Shown piece after piece: positions 1-6,248 of a stretch of 12,077 nucleotides of DNA. The notes under the pieces are model-generated. The model saw nothing but the letters and a program-made list of their open reading frames with translations. It was not told where the DNA came from and did no database searches. Both the position numbers and the translations under genes were made by a program. The stretch is from the NCBI GenBank assembly GCA_964517075.1, contig CAZFAT010000164.1, forward strand, positions 1 through 12,077. Direction: 5' to 3'. How positions within the stretch are numbered: position 1 is the stretch's first letter; each line of letters starts with the position of its first letter. This DNA is from CAZFAT01 sp964517075 (lineage in GTDB: Bacteria > Acidobacteriota > Vicinamibacteria > Vicinamibacterales > SCN-69-37).

Positions 1-244
1 GCGCGGCCGCGAGGCGGCGCAGCGCATCGGCGAGCCGCACGACCTCATCGGGCCGAAGATCCAGCTTGAAGGCCTTGATGGCGACCAGATCGGGCCGCCG
101 CGGATCGGAAGTGCGAAAGACGGGTCCCAGAACGCCGCTGCCCACCTGGTGAAGCACGCGGTAGCTGCCGAACACGGCCGGCGCGCTGAAGCTCGGGGAC
201 TCGTCGAATAGCAGCGCGATGACTCCTTGGAACGCCTCGCACAT
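1..244 (-). CDS. Ser/Thr protein kinase, N-terminal fragment (runs off window)
   Basis: Reading the minus strand from an ATG at 244-242 gives 81 codons without a stop down to the window edge, so only the N-terminus is present. Residues about 26-60 look like the start of a Hanks-type kinase domain: FGSYRVLHQVGSGVLGPVF is a glycine-loop region and VAIKAF supplies the likely ATP-binding lysine at residue 57. The loop has Leu-Gly-Pro where canonical kinases have Phe/Tyr-Gly-x, so the enzyme may be a divergent kinase or pseudokinase; the catalytic HRD and DFG motifs lie outside the window. The roughly 25 residues before the domain contain no obvious membrane segment. No clear Shine-Dalgarno sequence precedes the ATG. 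The gene diverges from bshC across about 118 bp. The family call is fairly secure; substrate and activity cannot be judged. Confidence 0.72.
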   Translation of the reverse strand, partial: MCEAFQGVIALLFDESPSFSAPAVFGSYRVLHQVGSGVLGPVFRTSDPRRPDLVAIKAFKLDLRPDEVVRLADALRRLAAA

Positions 245-264
245 CGTAGCACGCGACTGGGCCC

Positions 265-320
265 GAGCCGACCTGAAGGTCGGCTCCTCCGTTACCCCAA
301 CGTGGAGGTCGGCTCCTCCA
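265..320. repeat. REP-like palindrome with a second half-copy
   Basis: A perfect inverted repeat lies at 265-286: arms GAGCCGACCT and AGGTCGGCTC around a 2-base GA centre. The 14-mer AGGTCGGCTCCTCC at 277-290 recurs exactly at 306-319, a 29-bp period, and the second copy sits in its own small hairpin (TGGAGG at 303-308, CCTCCA at 315-320). The element lies between the divergent kinase fragment and bshC. It resembles extragenic palindromic (REP-type) sequences. A terminator is less likely because no T-run follows on either strand. What is seen is the symmetry; the REP label is inference. Confidence 0.6.
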
Positions 321-350
321 TTGGTGCGCGGGCACCCAGCGTCTTCGTAG

Positions 351-356
351 TAGATT
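351..356 (+). promoter_or_regulatory. Candidate -10 box of bshC (leaderless spacing)
   Basis: TAGATT fits the TAnnnT form of a -10 box and ends 6 nt before the bshC ATG, which would place the transcription start at or next to the start codon. No Shine-Dalgarno sequence is visible before the ATG, in keeping with a leaderless mRNA. I see no recognisable -35 at normal spacing. Confidence 0.35.
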
Positions 357-362
357 GGCTCG

Positions 363-2024
363 ATGTCCAGCGCTCCGGATGCGACGTCCCCGGCCGGCGT
401 GATCCGGGAGGCGATCGATCCCCGCCGGTTCGCCTGGTCGCGGCCGCTGCTCCACGCCTACACGCGGGATTTTCCGTCGGTCGCGCGATGGTTTACCGGC
501 GATCCGCGCGATCCGGCGGCCTGGAGCCGCGTGATTCGGCAGGTGCAGCAGGGCCGGCGCGACCCGGCGTTGACGTGTCGCACCATCAGCCGCCAGCTCG
601 ACCGGCGTGGTGCGCCCGCGCCCGCCCGAGAGGCCGCCGCCGCCCTCTCTCATCCCGCCACGGTCGCCATCGTCACCGGCCAGCAGGCTGGCGCCTTTGG
701 CGGGCCCCTCTACACGCTGCTCAAGGCCGTGACGACGATCCAGCTCGCCCGCCGAATCAGCGCGGATCATCACGTCACGGCCGTCCCGGTCTTCTGGGTA
801 GATGGTGAGGATCACGACTGGGAGGAGGTGTGCGTGGCGCGCCTGCTCGATCGCGATCTCGCGCCCGCCGAGCTCGTGCTCAGCGCCTCCGGCAGTCCGG
901 AGGGGCCGGTGGCCGGCCGCGTGCTCGACGACGGCATCGCGGCCACGCTGGATCAGCTGGCGACGATCCTCCAGCCGTCGGAATTCACGCCGGATGTGAT
1001 CGAGCGGCTCGGGCGCCACTACCGCCGGGGCGCCGGCGTGGCGACCGCGTTTGCCGGGTGGATGGACGAACTGCTGGGCGGCGCCGGGCTCGTGGTCTTC
1101 GAAGCGGCCGACGCGGAGGCCAAGCCGGCGGTGGCGCCAATCTTCGAACAGGAACTCCAGGACCCGTCGGCGAGCCGGCTGGCCCGGGAGGCCGCCGCCG
1201 CGCTTCGCCAGAGCGGTCACGCGCCGCAGGTCGAGCCCGCGGAGGACGCCGTGGCGTTGTTCTATCTGGACGAACGTGGCCGCATGCCGATCAAGCGGCA
1301 GGCCGGGAACGGCGCGTACCAGGTCGGCGACCGGACGCGCTCGGCGGCGGAACTCGCCGCCGAGGCACGGGCGCATCCCGAGCGGTTCAGCCCGAATGTC
1401 CTCCTGCGGCCGCTGGTGCAGGACCGGTTGTTCCCCACGATCGGCTATGTCGCCGGTCCGGCCGAACTGGCGTACCAAGCGCAGCTCGGTGCCGTCTATC
1501 AGGCCTTTGGCGTCGAGCCGCCCCTCCTTTATCCACGGGTGAGCGCCACCCTGCTCGACTCGGCCGCCGCGCGGTTCCTGGAGCGCTACCAGCTCCCCAT
1601 CGAGGAGCTACAGGGCCAGGATGACGCCGCCCTGAACCGGCTCCTCGAGGCACAGCTTCCCGCGCCGGCCGAACGCGCCCTCGCGGCCGCCGAGGCGTAT
1701 CTGGCCGGTCAGGCAAGCGAGATCAAACCAGCCGTTTCAGCCATCGATCCCACGCTCTCCGGTGCCGTGGACACGACCATCGAGCGGGTGCGGGAGACGT
1801 TCGCGCATCTGCGCAACAAGATCGTGCAGGCCAGCAAACGACGGGATCAGACGCTGCGGCGGCAGTTCGAGCGGACGCGCGCGCTCGCCTTCCCCAACGG
1901 CGAGCCGCAGGAGCGCGTCCTCAACGTCGCGTTCTTCGTCAACCGCTACGGCCCCGCCCTCGGCGAGCGGCTTCTCGAGGTGCTCCCGCTCGAGACGGAC
2001 AAGCACTACTTGCTGACGCTGTAG
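363..2024 (+). CDS. bshC: Putative cysteine ligase BshC (bacillithiol biosynthesis)
   Basis: The 553-residue product matches the BshC family in length (about 540) and in its signature blocks: VTGQQAGAFGGPLYTLLKA at 104-122, VPVFWVDGEDHDWEEV at 141-156, and the region at 342-399 containing LLRPLVQDRLFPTIGYVAGP and PPLLYPRVSATLLD. BshC is assigned to the last step of bacillithiol synthesis, adding cysteine to GlcN-malate in the cytosol to give the low-molecular-weight thiol. The first block reads like the nucleotide-binding part of the Rossmann-type core, and residues about 465-510 are helical and charged, as expected for the C-terminal coiled coil of the family. ATG 363 is the first good start and nothing upstream looks coding. 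Neither bshA nor bshB is next to it in this window. Conserved key blocks look intact, so the gene is probably functional. Confidence 0.93.
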   Translation: MSSAPDATSPAGVIREAIDPRRFAWSRPLLHAYTRDFPSVARWFTGDPRDPAAWSRVIRQVQQGRRDPALTCRTISRQLDRRGAPAPAREAAAALSHPATVAIVTGQQAGAFGGPLYTLLKAVTTIQLARRISADHHVTAVPVFWVDGEDHDWEEVCVARLLDRDLAPAELVLSASGSPEGPVAGRVLDDGIAATLDQLATILQPSEFTPDVIERLGRHYRRGAGVATAFAGWMDELLGGAGLVVFEAADAEAKPAVAPIFEQELQDPSASRLAREAAAALRQSGHAPQVEPAEDAVALFYLDERGRMPIKRQAGNGAYQVGDRTRSAAELAAEARAHPERFSPNVLLRPLVQDRLFPTIGYVAGPAELAYQAQLGAVYQAFGVEPPLLYPRVSATLLDSAAARFLERYQLPIEELQGQDDAALNRLLEAQLPAPAERALAAAEAYLAGQASEIKPAVSAIDPTLSGAVDTTIERVRETFAHLRNKIVQASKRRDQTLRRQFERTRALAFPNGEPQERVLNVAFFVNRYGPALGERLLEVLPLETDKHYLLTL

Positions 2025-2076
2025 GTTTTCGGTTTTCGGTTGTCGGTCCCCGGTTCTCGGTCCGGTTTTCGGATCC
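2024..2076 (+). repeat. Degenerate heptad tandem array, consensus GGTTTTC
   Basis: Starting on the last base of the bshC stop codon, the sequence breaks into seven successive units beginning with GG: GGTTTTC at 2024-2030, the same at 2031-2037, then GGTTGTC, GGTCCCC, GGTTCTC, a shortened GGTCC, and GGTTTTC again at 2064-2070, ending in GGATCC. The second half of each unit varies while the GGT start stays fixed. It has no coding sense in this position. A related set of units in opposite orientation lies at 9012-9038. Confidence 0.75.
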
Positions 2077-2092
2077 TGTTCCCGCGCGCTCC

Positions 2093-2185
2093 CCCAATAA
2101 CAAAATATCCAACGATCAATAACCCGATAACCCATTCAATAACCCAATAGCCCAATCGCGATAGCCAATAACCAATAGCAAATAG
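2093..2185 (+). repeat. AT-rich degenerate array of CAATAAC/CAATAG units
   Basis: This stretch is far richer in A+T than its surroundings and is almost free of T-rich runs on the plus strand. It is built from short near-repeats: CAATAAC at 2095-2101, 2117-2123, 2137-2143 and 2166-2172, CGATAAC at 2125-2131, CAATAG at 2145-2150 and 2173-2178, and CAAATAG at 2179-2185. It reaches to within a few bases of the penicillin-binding protein start. Together with the preceding heptad array it fills the whole bshC-PBP intergenic space. Its role is unknown. Confidence 0.75.
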
Positions 2186-2189
2186 GCAG

Positions 2190-4583
2190 ATGTCGTACAC
2201 TGGTCGCGTGCCGGCTGGTCAGGTTCCGCCGAAGCGGCGTCCCGGCCCCAGGCGTACTTCTCCCCTCGTGCGCATCTGGTATCCGCGCCCTGATACCCTC
2301 TGGGTGCGACGTCTCGCCATCGGTGTCGGCATTGCCGGACTGCTGCTGCTCGTCATCGTCACGGTGATGTGGGTGCGCTACGCGCGCATGATCGACGCGC
2401 GGCTGGCTGGCGATCAGCAGGCGGTGCCGAGGATTTTCGGCCGGCCCTTCGAAGTGCATCCGGGACAGGGGTTGTCGCCGGCGCAGCTCGGGCAGCGGCT
2501 GAACGACGTGGGCTACGCGCAGCGGGCCAAACCGGCCGAGCCGGGCGACTTCAGCGTGTCGGCCAGTTCGATTCTGCTCCTGCCGCGCACGCCGCTCGAC
2601 GACAAGCAGGACACGCCGGAGCTCGTGCGCATTGATTTCACCCGCGGATCGTCGCCGGCCGTCTCGCGGCTGACGGCCGGCGGGAAACCGCTGCCGCGGC
2701 TGACGCTCGAGGCGCCCCTGCTCGCGGCGCTGGCCCCCGGGCAGCGCCGGCGGTACGTGCCCCTCTCCCAGATTCCCCCGCACATGGTCGACGCGGTCCT
2801 CGTCATCGAGGATCGCCGGTTCTACGACCACCCGGGCGTGGATCCCATCCGGTCGGTCGCGGCGATCATCACCAACCTGCGCGGCGATCGGCCGTACCTC
2901 GTGGGTGGAAGCACGCTCACGCAGCAGATCGTGAAGAACACGTTTCTGACGCCGGACAAGACGCTCCGCCGCAAGGTCCAGGAACAGTTCATGGCGCTCG
3001 TGCTCGAGTCCCGGTTCACGAAGGACCAGATTCTCGAGCTGTATTTGAACGACGTCGTGCTCGGCCAGCGAGGCCCGTTCGAGATCCGGGGCGTGTCGGA
3101 GGCGTCGCGCATTTTCTTCGGCAAGGACGTGCGCAACGTCACCCTGACGGAGGCCGCGACGATTGCGGGCATCATCCAGACGCCCTCGCGGCTCTCGCCG
3201 TTCCGCAATCCCGCGCGCGCGCGGGAGCGGCGCAACCTCGTGCTCCGGGAGATGGCGGAGAACGAACGCATCACGCCGGCCGAGGCCGATCGCGCCGCCA
3301 AGGAGCCGCTGACCGTCTCGGCGCGCGCGCTCGAGAACGAAGCCCCGTACTTCGTGGACTACGTCAGCCAGCTCGTGGAGGAACGCTTCGCGGGTCTGCT
3401 CCGCCCCACCGCCGCGGTGGATGTCTACACGACGCTCGACCTGCACCTGCAGCGGCTCGCGCAGGAAGCCGTCGCCGAGGGCATGGCGCAGGTCGACAAG
3501 CAGCTCTCACGACGGCGCCAGGGGCAGGCGCAGGTCGCGCTCGTGGCCGTGGAACCGGCAACCGGTGAGATCCTGGCGCTCGTCGGCGGCCGGGCGTACA
3601 ACCAGTCGCAATACAACCGGGCCGCTGCCGCGCAACGGCAGCCCGGGTCGGTCTTCAAACCGTTCGTCTACCTCGCCGCGTTCGAAGCGACGGCCGATGC
3701 CGGCACGGCCGCCCTCACGCCCGCCACGGTGATGATCGACGAGCCGACCACGTTCAGCGACGGCGAGAAGGCGTACACGCCGGCCAACTATCAGAACGAG
3801 TACGAAGGGCCGATCACGCTCCGCCGGGCGCTCGCGCTCTCGCGCAACGTCATCGCGATCAAGGTCGCCGAGCAGGCCGGCTACGATCGGGTGGCGAGCT
3901 TGTGGCGTCGCATCGCGGTCGGCTCGCCGATCCAGCCCTACCCCTCGATCGCGCTGGGCGTTTTCGAAGCGTCGCCGCTCGACATGGCCGCCGCCTACAC
4001 CATCTTCGTGAACGGCGGCGCGGTCCAGCCGCTGACGGCCGTCACGCGGATCGTCGACCATCAGCAGGCGCGGCGCGTGCCGCCCGTGGGCCGCCGCCGC
4101 GTGACCCGACCGGAGACCTCCTTCCTCGTCCAGAACATGATGCGAAGCGTCATGGACGAAGGCACCGGCGCGGGGGCCCGGCGCGCCGGCTTCACGTTCG
4201 ACGCGGCCGGCAAGTCCGGCACCACGAACGATCTGCGCGATGCCTGGTTCATCGGCTTCACGCCCGAACTGCTGACGGTCGTCTGGGTGGGCTTCGACAA
4301 CAACCAGCCGATCGGCCTCAGCGGTTCGCAGGCGGCCCTGCCCATCTGGACCACGTTCATGCGCCGCGCACTGACCGGGCGGGGCAACGTACCCTTCAAG
4401 ACGCCGTCGGGCATCGTCTACACGGCCATCGACAAGGACACGGGCCAGCTGGCCACGGCGCAGTGTCCTCGCGTGTACCAGGAGGCGTTCCTCGCGGGCA
4501 CCGAACCCACCGACTCGTGCTCCCAGCACGGCGGCGGCTTCCTCTCGATCTTCGGCAATCTGTTCCGGGGCCTGGGGCGTTGA
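2190..4583 (+). CDS. Class A penicillin-binding protein, PBP1b type
   Basis: This 797-residue bifunctional enzyme polymerises lipid II (transglycosylase) and cross-links the peptides (transpeptidase) on the outer face of the inner membrane. A basic cytosolic tail (1-40) and one membrane anchor (about 41-62) come first. Residues about 80-135 (IFGRPFEVHPGQGLSPAQL onward) resemble the UB2H domain of PBP1b. The GT51 domain follows, with EDRRFYDHPGVD (catalytic Glu207), GGSTLTQQIVKN at 239-250 and the RRKVQEQFMALVLES block near 260-274. The transpeptidase domain has all three motifs: SVFK (Ser487, Lys490), SRN at 551-553 and KSGTT at 675-679. A tail carries Cys759 and Cys777, possibly a periplasmic disulfide. 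ATG 2190 gives the product described. GTG 2208, in frame at codon 7, is an alternative start because a -10-like TACACT ends 6 nt before it. Confidence 0.95.
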   Translation: MSYTGRVPAGQVPPKRRPGPRRTSPLVRIWYPRPDTLWVRRLAIGVGIAGLLLLVIVTVMWVRYARMIDARLAGDQQAVPRIFGRPFEVHPGQGLSPAQLGQRLNDVGYAQRAKPAEPGDFSVSASSILLLPRTPLDDKQDTPELVRIDFTRGSSPAVSRLTAGGKPLPRLTLEAPLLAALAPGQRRRYVPLSQIPPHMVDAVLVIEDRRFYDHPGVDPIRSVAAIITNLRGDRPYLVGGSTLTQQIVKNTFLTPDKTLRRKVQEQFMALVLESRFTKDQILELYLNDVVLGQRGPFEIRGVSEASRIFFGKDVRNVTLTEAATIAGIIQTPSRLSPFRNPARARERRNLVLREMAENERITPAEADRAAKEPLTVSARALENEAPYFVDYVSQLVEERFAGLLRPTAAVDVYTTLDLHLQRLAQEAVAEGMAQVDKQLSRRRQGQAQVALVAVEPATGEILALVGGRAYNQSQYNRAAAAQRQPGSVFKPFVYLAAFEATADAGTAALTPATVMIDEPTTFSDGEKAYTPANYQNEYEGPITLRRALALSRNVIAIKVAEQAGYDRVASLWRRIAVGSPIQPYPSIALGVFEASPLDMAAAYTIFVNGGAVQPLTAVTRIVDHQQARRVPPVGRRRVTRPETSFLVQNMMRSVMDEGTGAGARRAGFTFDAAGKSGTTNDLRDAWFIGFTPELLTVVWVGFDNNQPIGLSGSQAALPIWTTFMRRALTGRGNVPFKTPSGIVYTAIDKDTGQLATAQCPRVYQEAFLAGTEPTDSCSQHGGGFLSIFGNLFRGLGR
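2196..2201 (+). promoter_or_regulatory. Possible -10 box inside the annotated PBP start
   Basis: TACACT (TAnnnT form) ends 6 nt before an in-frame GTG at 2208-2210. The spacing equals that seen at bshC. If it is used, the mRNA would be leaderless and the protein six residues shorter than the ATG 2190 form. There is no clear -35. This is positional evidence only. Confidence 0.3.
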
Positions 4584-4590
4584 GTGGATC

Positions 4591-4610
4591 CGCGGGGCTC
4601 ACGTCCCGCG
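4591..4610. terminator. Weak hairpin after the PBP gene
   Basis: CGCGGG (4591-4596) and CCCGCG (4605-4610) form a perfect 6-bp stem around an 8-nt loop, 8 nt after the PBP stop codon. No T-run follows, so intrinsic termination is doubtful. It may only be a 3'-end structure before the hrcA promoter. Confidence 0.3.
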
Positions 4611-4648
4611 ATGAACACGACGGGGACGTGCGTCCGTGCACGCGGGCT

Positions 4649-4657
4649 TGGTATACT
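4649..4657 (+). promoter_or_regulatory. Extended -10 promoter of the hrcA operon
   Basis: TGGTATACT combines a TG extended -10 dinucleotide with TATACT, five of six matches to TATAAT. No good -35 is seen, which extended -10 promoters tolerate. The predicted transcription start, about 7 nt after the hexamer, falls inside the CIRCE operator, which begins at the last base of TATACT minus one. HrcA binding would therefore block initiation directly. Confidence 0.65.
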
Positions 4658-4682
4658 GGCACTCTCGACGTGAGAGTGCTAA
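4656..4682. promoter_or_regulatory. CIRCE operator (HrcA binding site)
   Basis: The arms CTGGCACTC (4656-4664) and GAGTGCTAA (4674-4682) are separated by exactly 9 nt, matching the CIRCE consensus TTAGCACTC-N9-GAGTGCTAA. The right arm is perfect and the left arm has 7 of 9 matches. The site overlaps the end of the -10 box and the expected start of transcription, and lies 22 bp before the hrcA start codon. CIRCE is the known HrcA target, so the operon is probably autorepressed and released on heat shock. Confidence 0.95.
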
Positions 4683-4704
4683 ACCCCTGAATGCCGTGCC
4701 CGCC

Positions 4705-5739
4705 ATGACCGACCGCGAACATCGCATCCTCGCCCGCCTCGTCGGCGAGTACATCGCCCAGGGCGAGCCGGTCTCGTCGGCATGGCTCGCCGAGAACAGT
4801 ACGCTCGGCCTCTCCTCGGCCACCGTGCGCAACATCCTGGCGCATCTCGAACAGCAGGGGCTCGTCCGGCAGCCGCACACCTCCTCGGGCCGGATTCCGA
4901 CCGACTCGGGCTATCGCCTCTACGTGGACCTGCTGCTCAGGACGCGGCGCAAGACGCGCACGCTCCCGGAGATCGAGGCCCGACTTCGTCGCTCCGGCAC
5001 TGTCACGGATCTGCTCGAGAACGCCTCGCAGGAGCTGTCGCGGGCGGCCCACCAGGTAGGCTTCGCGCTTGCGCCGGCCAGTCCCGCCGCCCGGCTGCAG
5101 CACATCGACTTCGTGAGCCTCGAAGGCACTCGCGTCCTGGTCATCGTGGTTGCGGCCGGCGGGCAGATCACGCACAAGGTCATCGACACGGACACGCGCT
5201 GCGACTCGACGATGCTGACCGAGGCGGCCAACTACATCAATGCCGAATTCACCGGCCTGACGCTGCCTGAGGTCCGCGCGGCCATCGAGGAACGGATGCG
5301 CGAGGAGCGCATGCTGTACGACGAGCTGATGCAGCGCGCCCTCAGCCTCGCCCAGACCGGTCTGAGCCAGGCCGCGCCCGGCGACACCCTCCACGTGCAG
5401 GGCGCCTCGCTGCTGGTCGAAGGCCTCACCGGCAACCTGAACGACCGTGAGGTCACCGTCGAGACGCTCCGCACGCTGTTCCGCATGATCGAGGAGAAGC
5501 ACCAGCTCGTCGAGCTGCTCTCCCGTTCCATGGACGCCAGCGGCCTCACGATCGTGATTGGGTCGGAGCACGCTTCCCCGGACTTCTATCCGTTCAGCCT
5601 CGTCGCCTCGACCTTCCAGGACGGCGACCGCACCGGCACGGTGGGTGTCATCGGCCCCACCCGCATGCGCTACCAGCGCGCCATTTCGGTGGTGGACGGC
5701 GTCTCGCAGACGATGACGCGGCTGCTCGAAGGGCAATAA
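4705..5739 (+). CDS. hrcA: Heat-inducible transcription repressor HrcA
   Basis: HrcA binds CIRCE operators and represses chaperone genes; it depends on chaperonin (GroE) for activity, so it is released when chaperones are titrated by misfolded protein. The 344 residues match the family length. The N-terminal winged helix includes LSSATVRNILAHLEQQGLVR (36-55) followed by QPHTSSGRIPTDSGYR, the HrcA hallmark. The C-terminal part ends with the conserved GVIGPTRMRYQRAI block at about 314-327. The frame stays open upstream to 4636, but that longer reading would cross the promoter and CIRCE, so ATG 4705 is the sensible start (GTG 4696 is a lesser alternative); it also gives the typical MTDREHRIL N-terminus. 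The stop is followed after 8 bp by grpE. It is the first gene of an operon with grpE, dnaJ and prmA. Confidence 0.96.
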   Translation: MTDREHRILARLVGEYIAQGEPVSSAWLAENSTLGLSSATVRNILAHLEQQGLVRQPHTSSGRIPTDSGYRLYVDLLLRTRRKTRTLPEIEARLRRSGTVTDLLENASQELSRAAHQVGFALAPASPAARLQHIDFVSLEGTRVLVIVVAAGGQITHKVIDTDTRCDSTMLTEAANYINAEFTGLTLPEVRAAIEERMREERMLYDELMQRALSLAQTGLSQAAPGDTLHVQGASLLVEGLTGNLNDREVTVETLRTLFRMIEEKHQLVELLSRSMDASGLTIVIGSEHASPDFYPFSLVASTFQDGDRTGTVGVIGPTRMRYQRAISVVDGVSQTMTRLLEGQ

Positions 5740-5747
5740 ACCACACC

Positions 5748-6248
5748 ATGTCCAGTGACGAGACCCCCGCCGGCGTCCCCGGCCCGGAGGCCGGCGGCGC
5801 CTTGCAGCGCGAGCGCGACGACCTCTACGATCGGCTGCTGCGCACGACGGCCGAATTCGACAACTATCGCAAGCGCATCGAGCGGGAGCGGCGCGAATGG
5901 TCCGACGCCGCGGCCGCCGATGTCATCCTCGAGCTGCTCCCGGTGGTCGACGACTTCGAACGCGCCCTGTCGACTCCGCTCGATGCCGGCGCCGGCCCCG
6001 CGGCGGTCGCGAGATACCGCGACGGCGTGGATTTGATTCGCCGCCAGCTCGTCGAGGTGCTCCGGAGGCGCGGCGTCGAGCCGTTCGACGCCATCGGCCG
6101 CGACTTCGATCCCGAGTGGCACGAGGCCGTGACCACTGAACCTGTGAACGGGCACCGTGACGGCGAAGTGACCGCGGAGCTCCGGCGCGGCTATCGCATC
6201 GGCCAGCGCCTGCTGCGGCCGGCCATGGTCAAGGTGGCGAAATCGTGA
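5748..6248 (+). CDS. grpE: Nucleotide exchange factor GrpE
   Basis: GrpE is the cytosolic co-chaperone that drives ADP release from DnaK. The 166-residue product is a little shorter than E. coli GrpE (197) because its N-terminal tail is short. A charged helix carries RTTAEFDNYRKRIERERREW (32-51), the long dimer helix of the family, followed by DVILELLPVVDDFERAL (58-74). The C-terminal beta domain contains FDPEWHEAV (120-128) and ends in the conserved GYRIGQRLLRPAMVKVAKS (148-166). It follows hrcA by only 8 bp with no visible Shine-Dalgarno, suggesting translational reinitiation or coupling. Its stop overlaps the dnaJ start (GTGA). No dnaK follows, unlike the hrcA-grpE-dnaK-dnaJ order of many bacteria. 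Confidence 0.96.
   Translation: MSSDETPAGVPGPEAGGALQRERDDLYDRLLRTTAEFDNYRKRIERERREWSDAAAADVILELLPVVDDFERALSTPLDAGAGPAAVARYRDGVDLIRRQLVEVLRRRGVEPFDAIGRDFDPEWHEAVTTEPVNGHRDGEVTAELRRGYRIGQRLLRPAMVKVAKS

Noticed and set aside
45..1478. Long minus-strand open frame (about 477 codons) opposite bshC
   Set aside because: Arg/Gly/Pro-rich low-complexity product with no recognisable domain, lying antisense to a clear bshC. Such shadows are expected at this GC content. Its first part also overlaps the real kinase frame in a different phase.
2006..2200. Small minus-strand frame over the intergenic repeats giving a hydrophobic Leu/Ile/Gly/Tyr/Trp-rich peptide
   Set aside because: The apparent membrane peptide is produced by translating the CAATAAC-type repeat. 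It has no ribosome site or conserved composition beyond the repeat.
2136..3446. Minus-strand open frame opposite the PBP gene, and similar ones at 4396-5736, 6191-7291, 6649-7746 and 9814-11118
   Set aside because: All are antisense to well-supported genes, are rich in Arg/Ala/His and show no family motifs.
4636..4704. Upstream extension of hrcA to ATG 4636
   Set aside because: It would include the -10 box and CIRCE within the coding region and start before the predicted transcription start.
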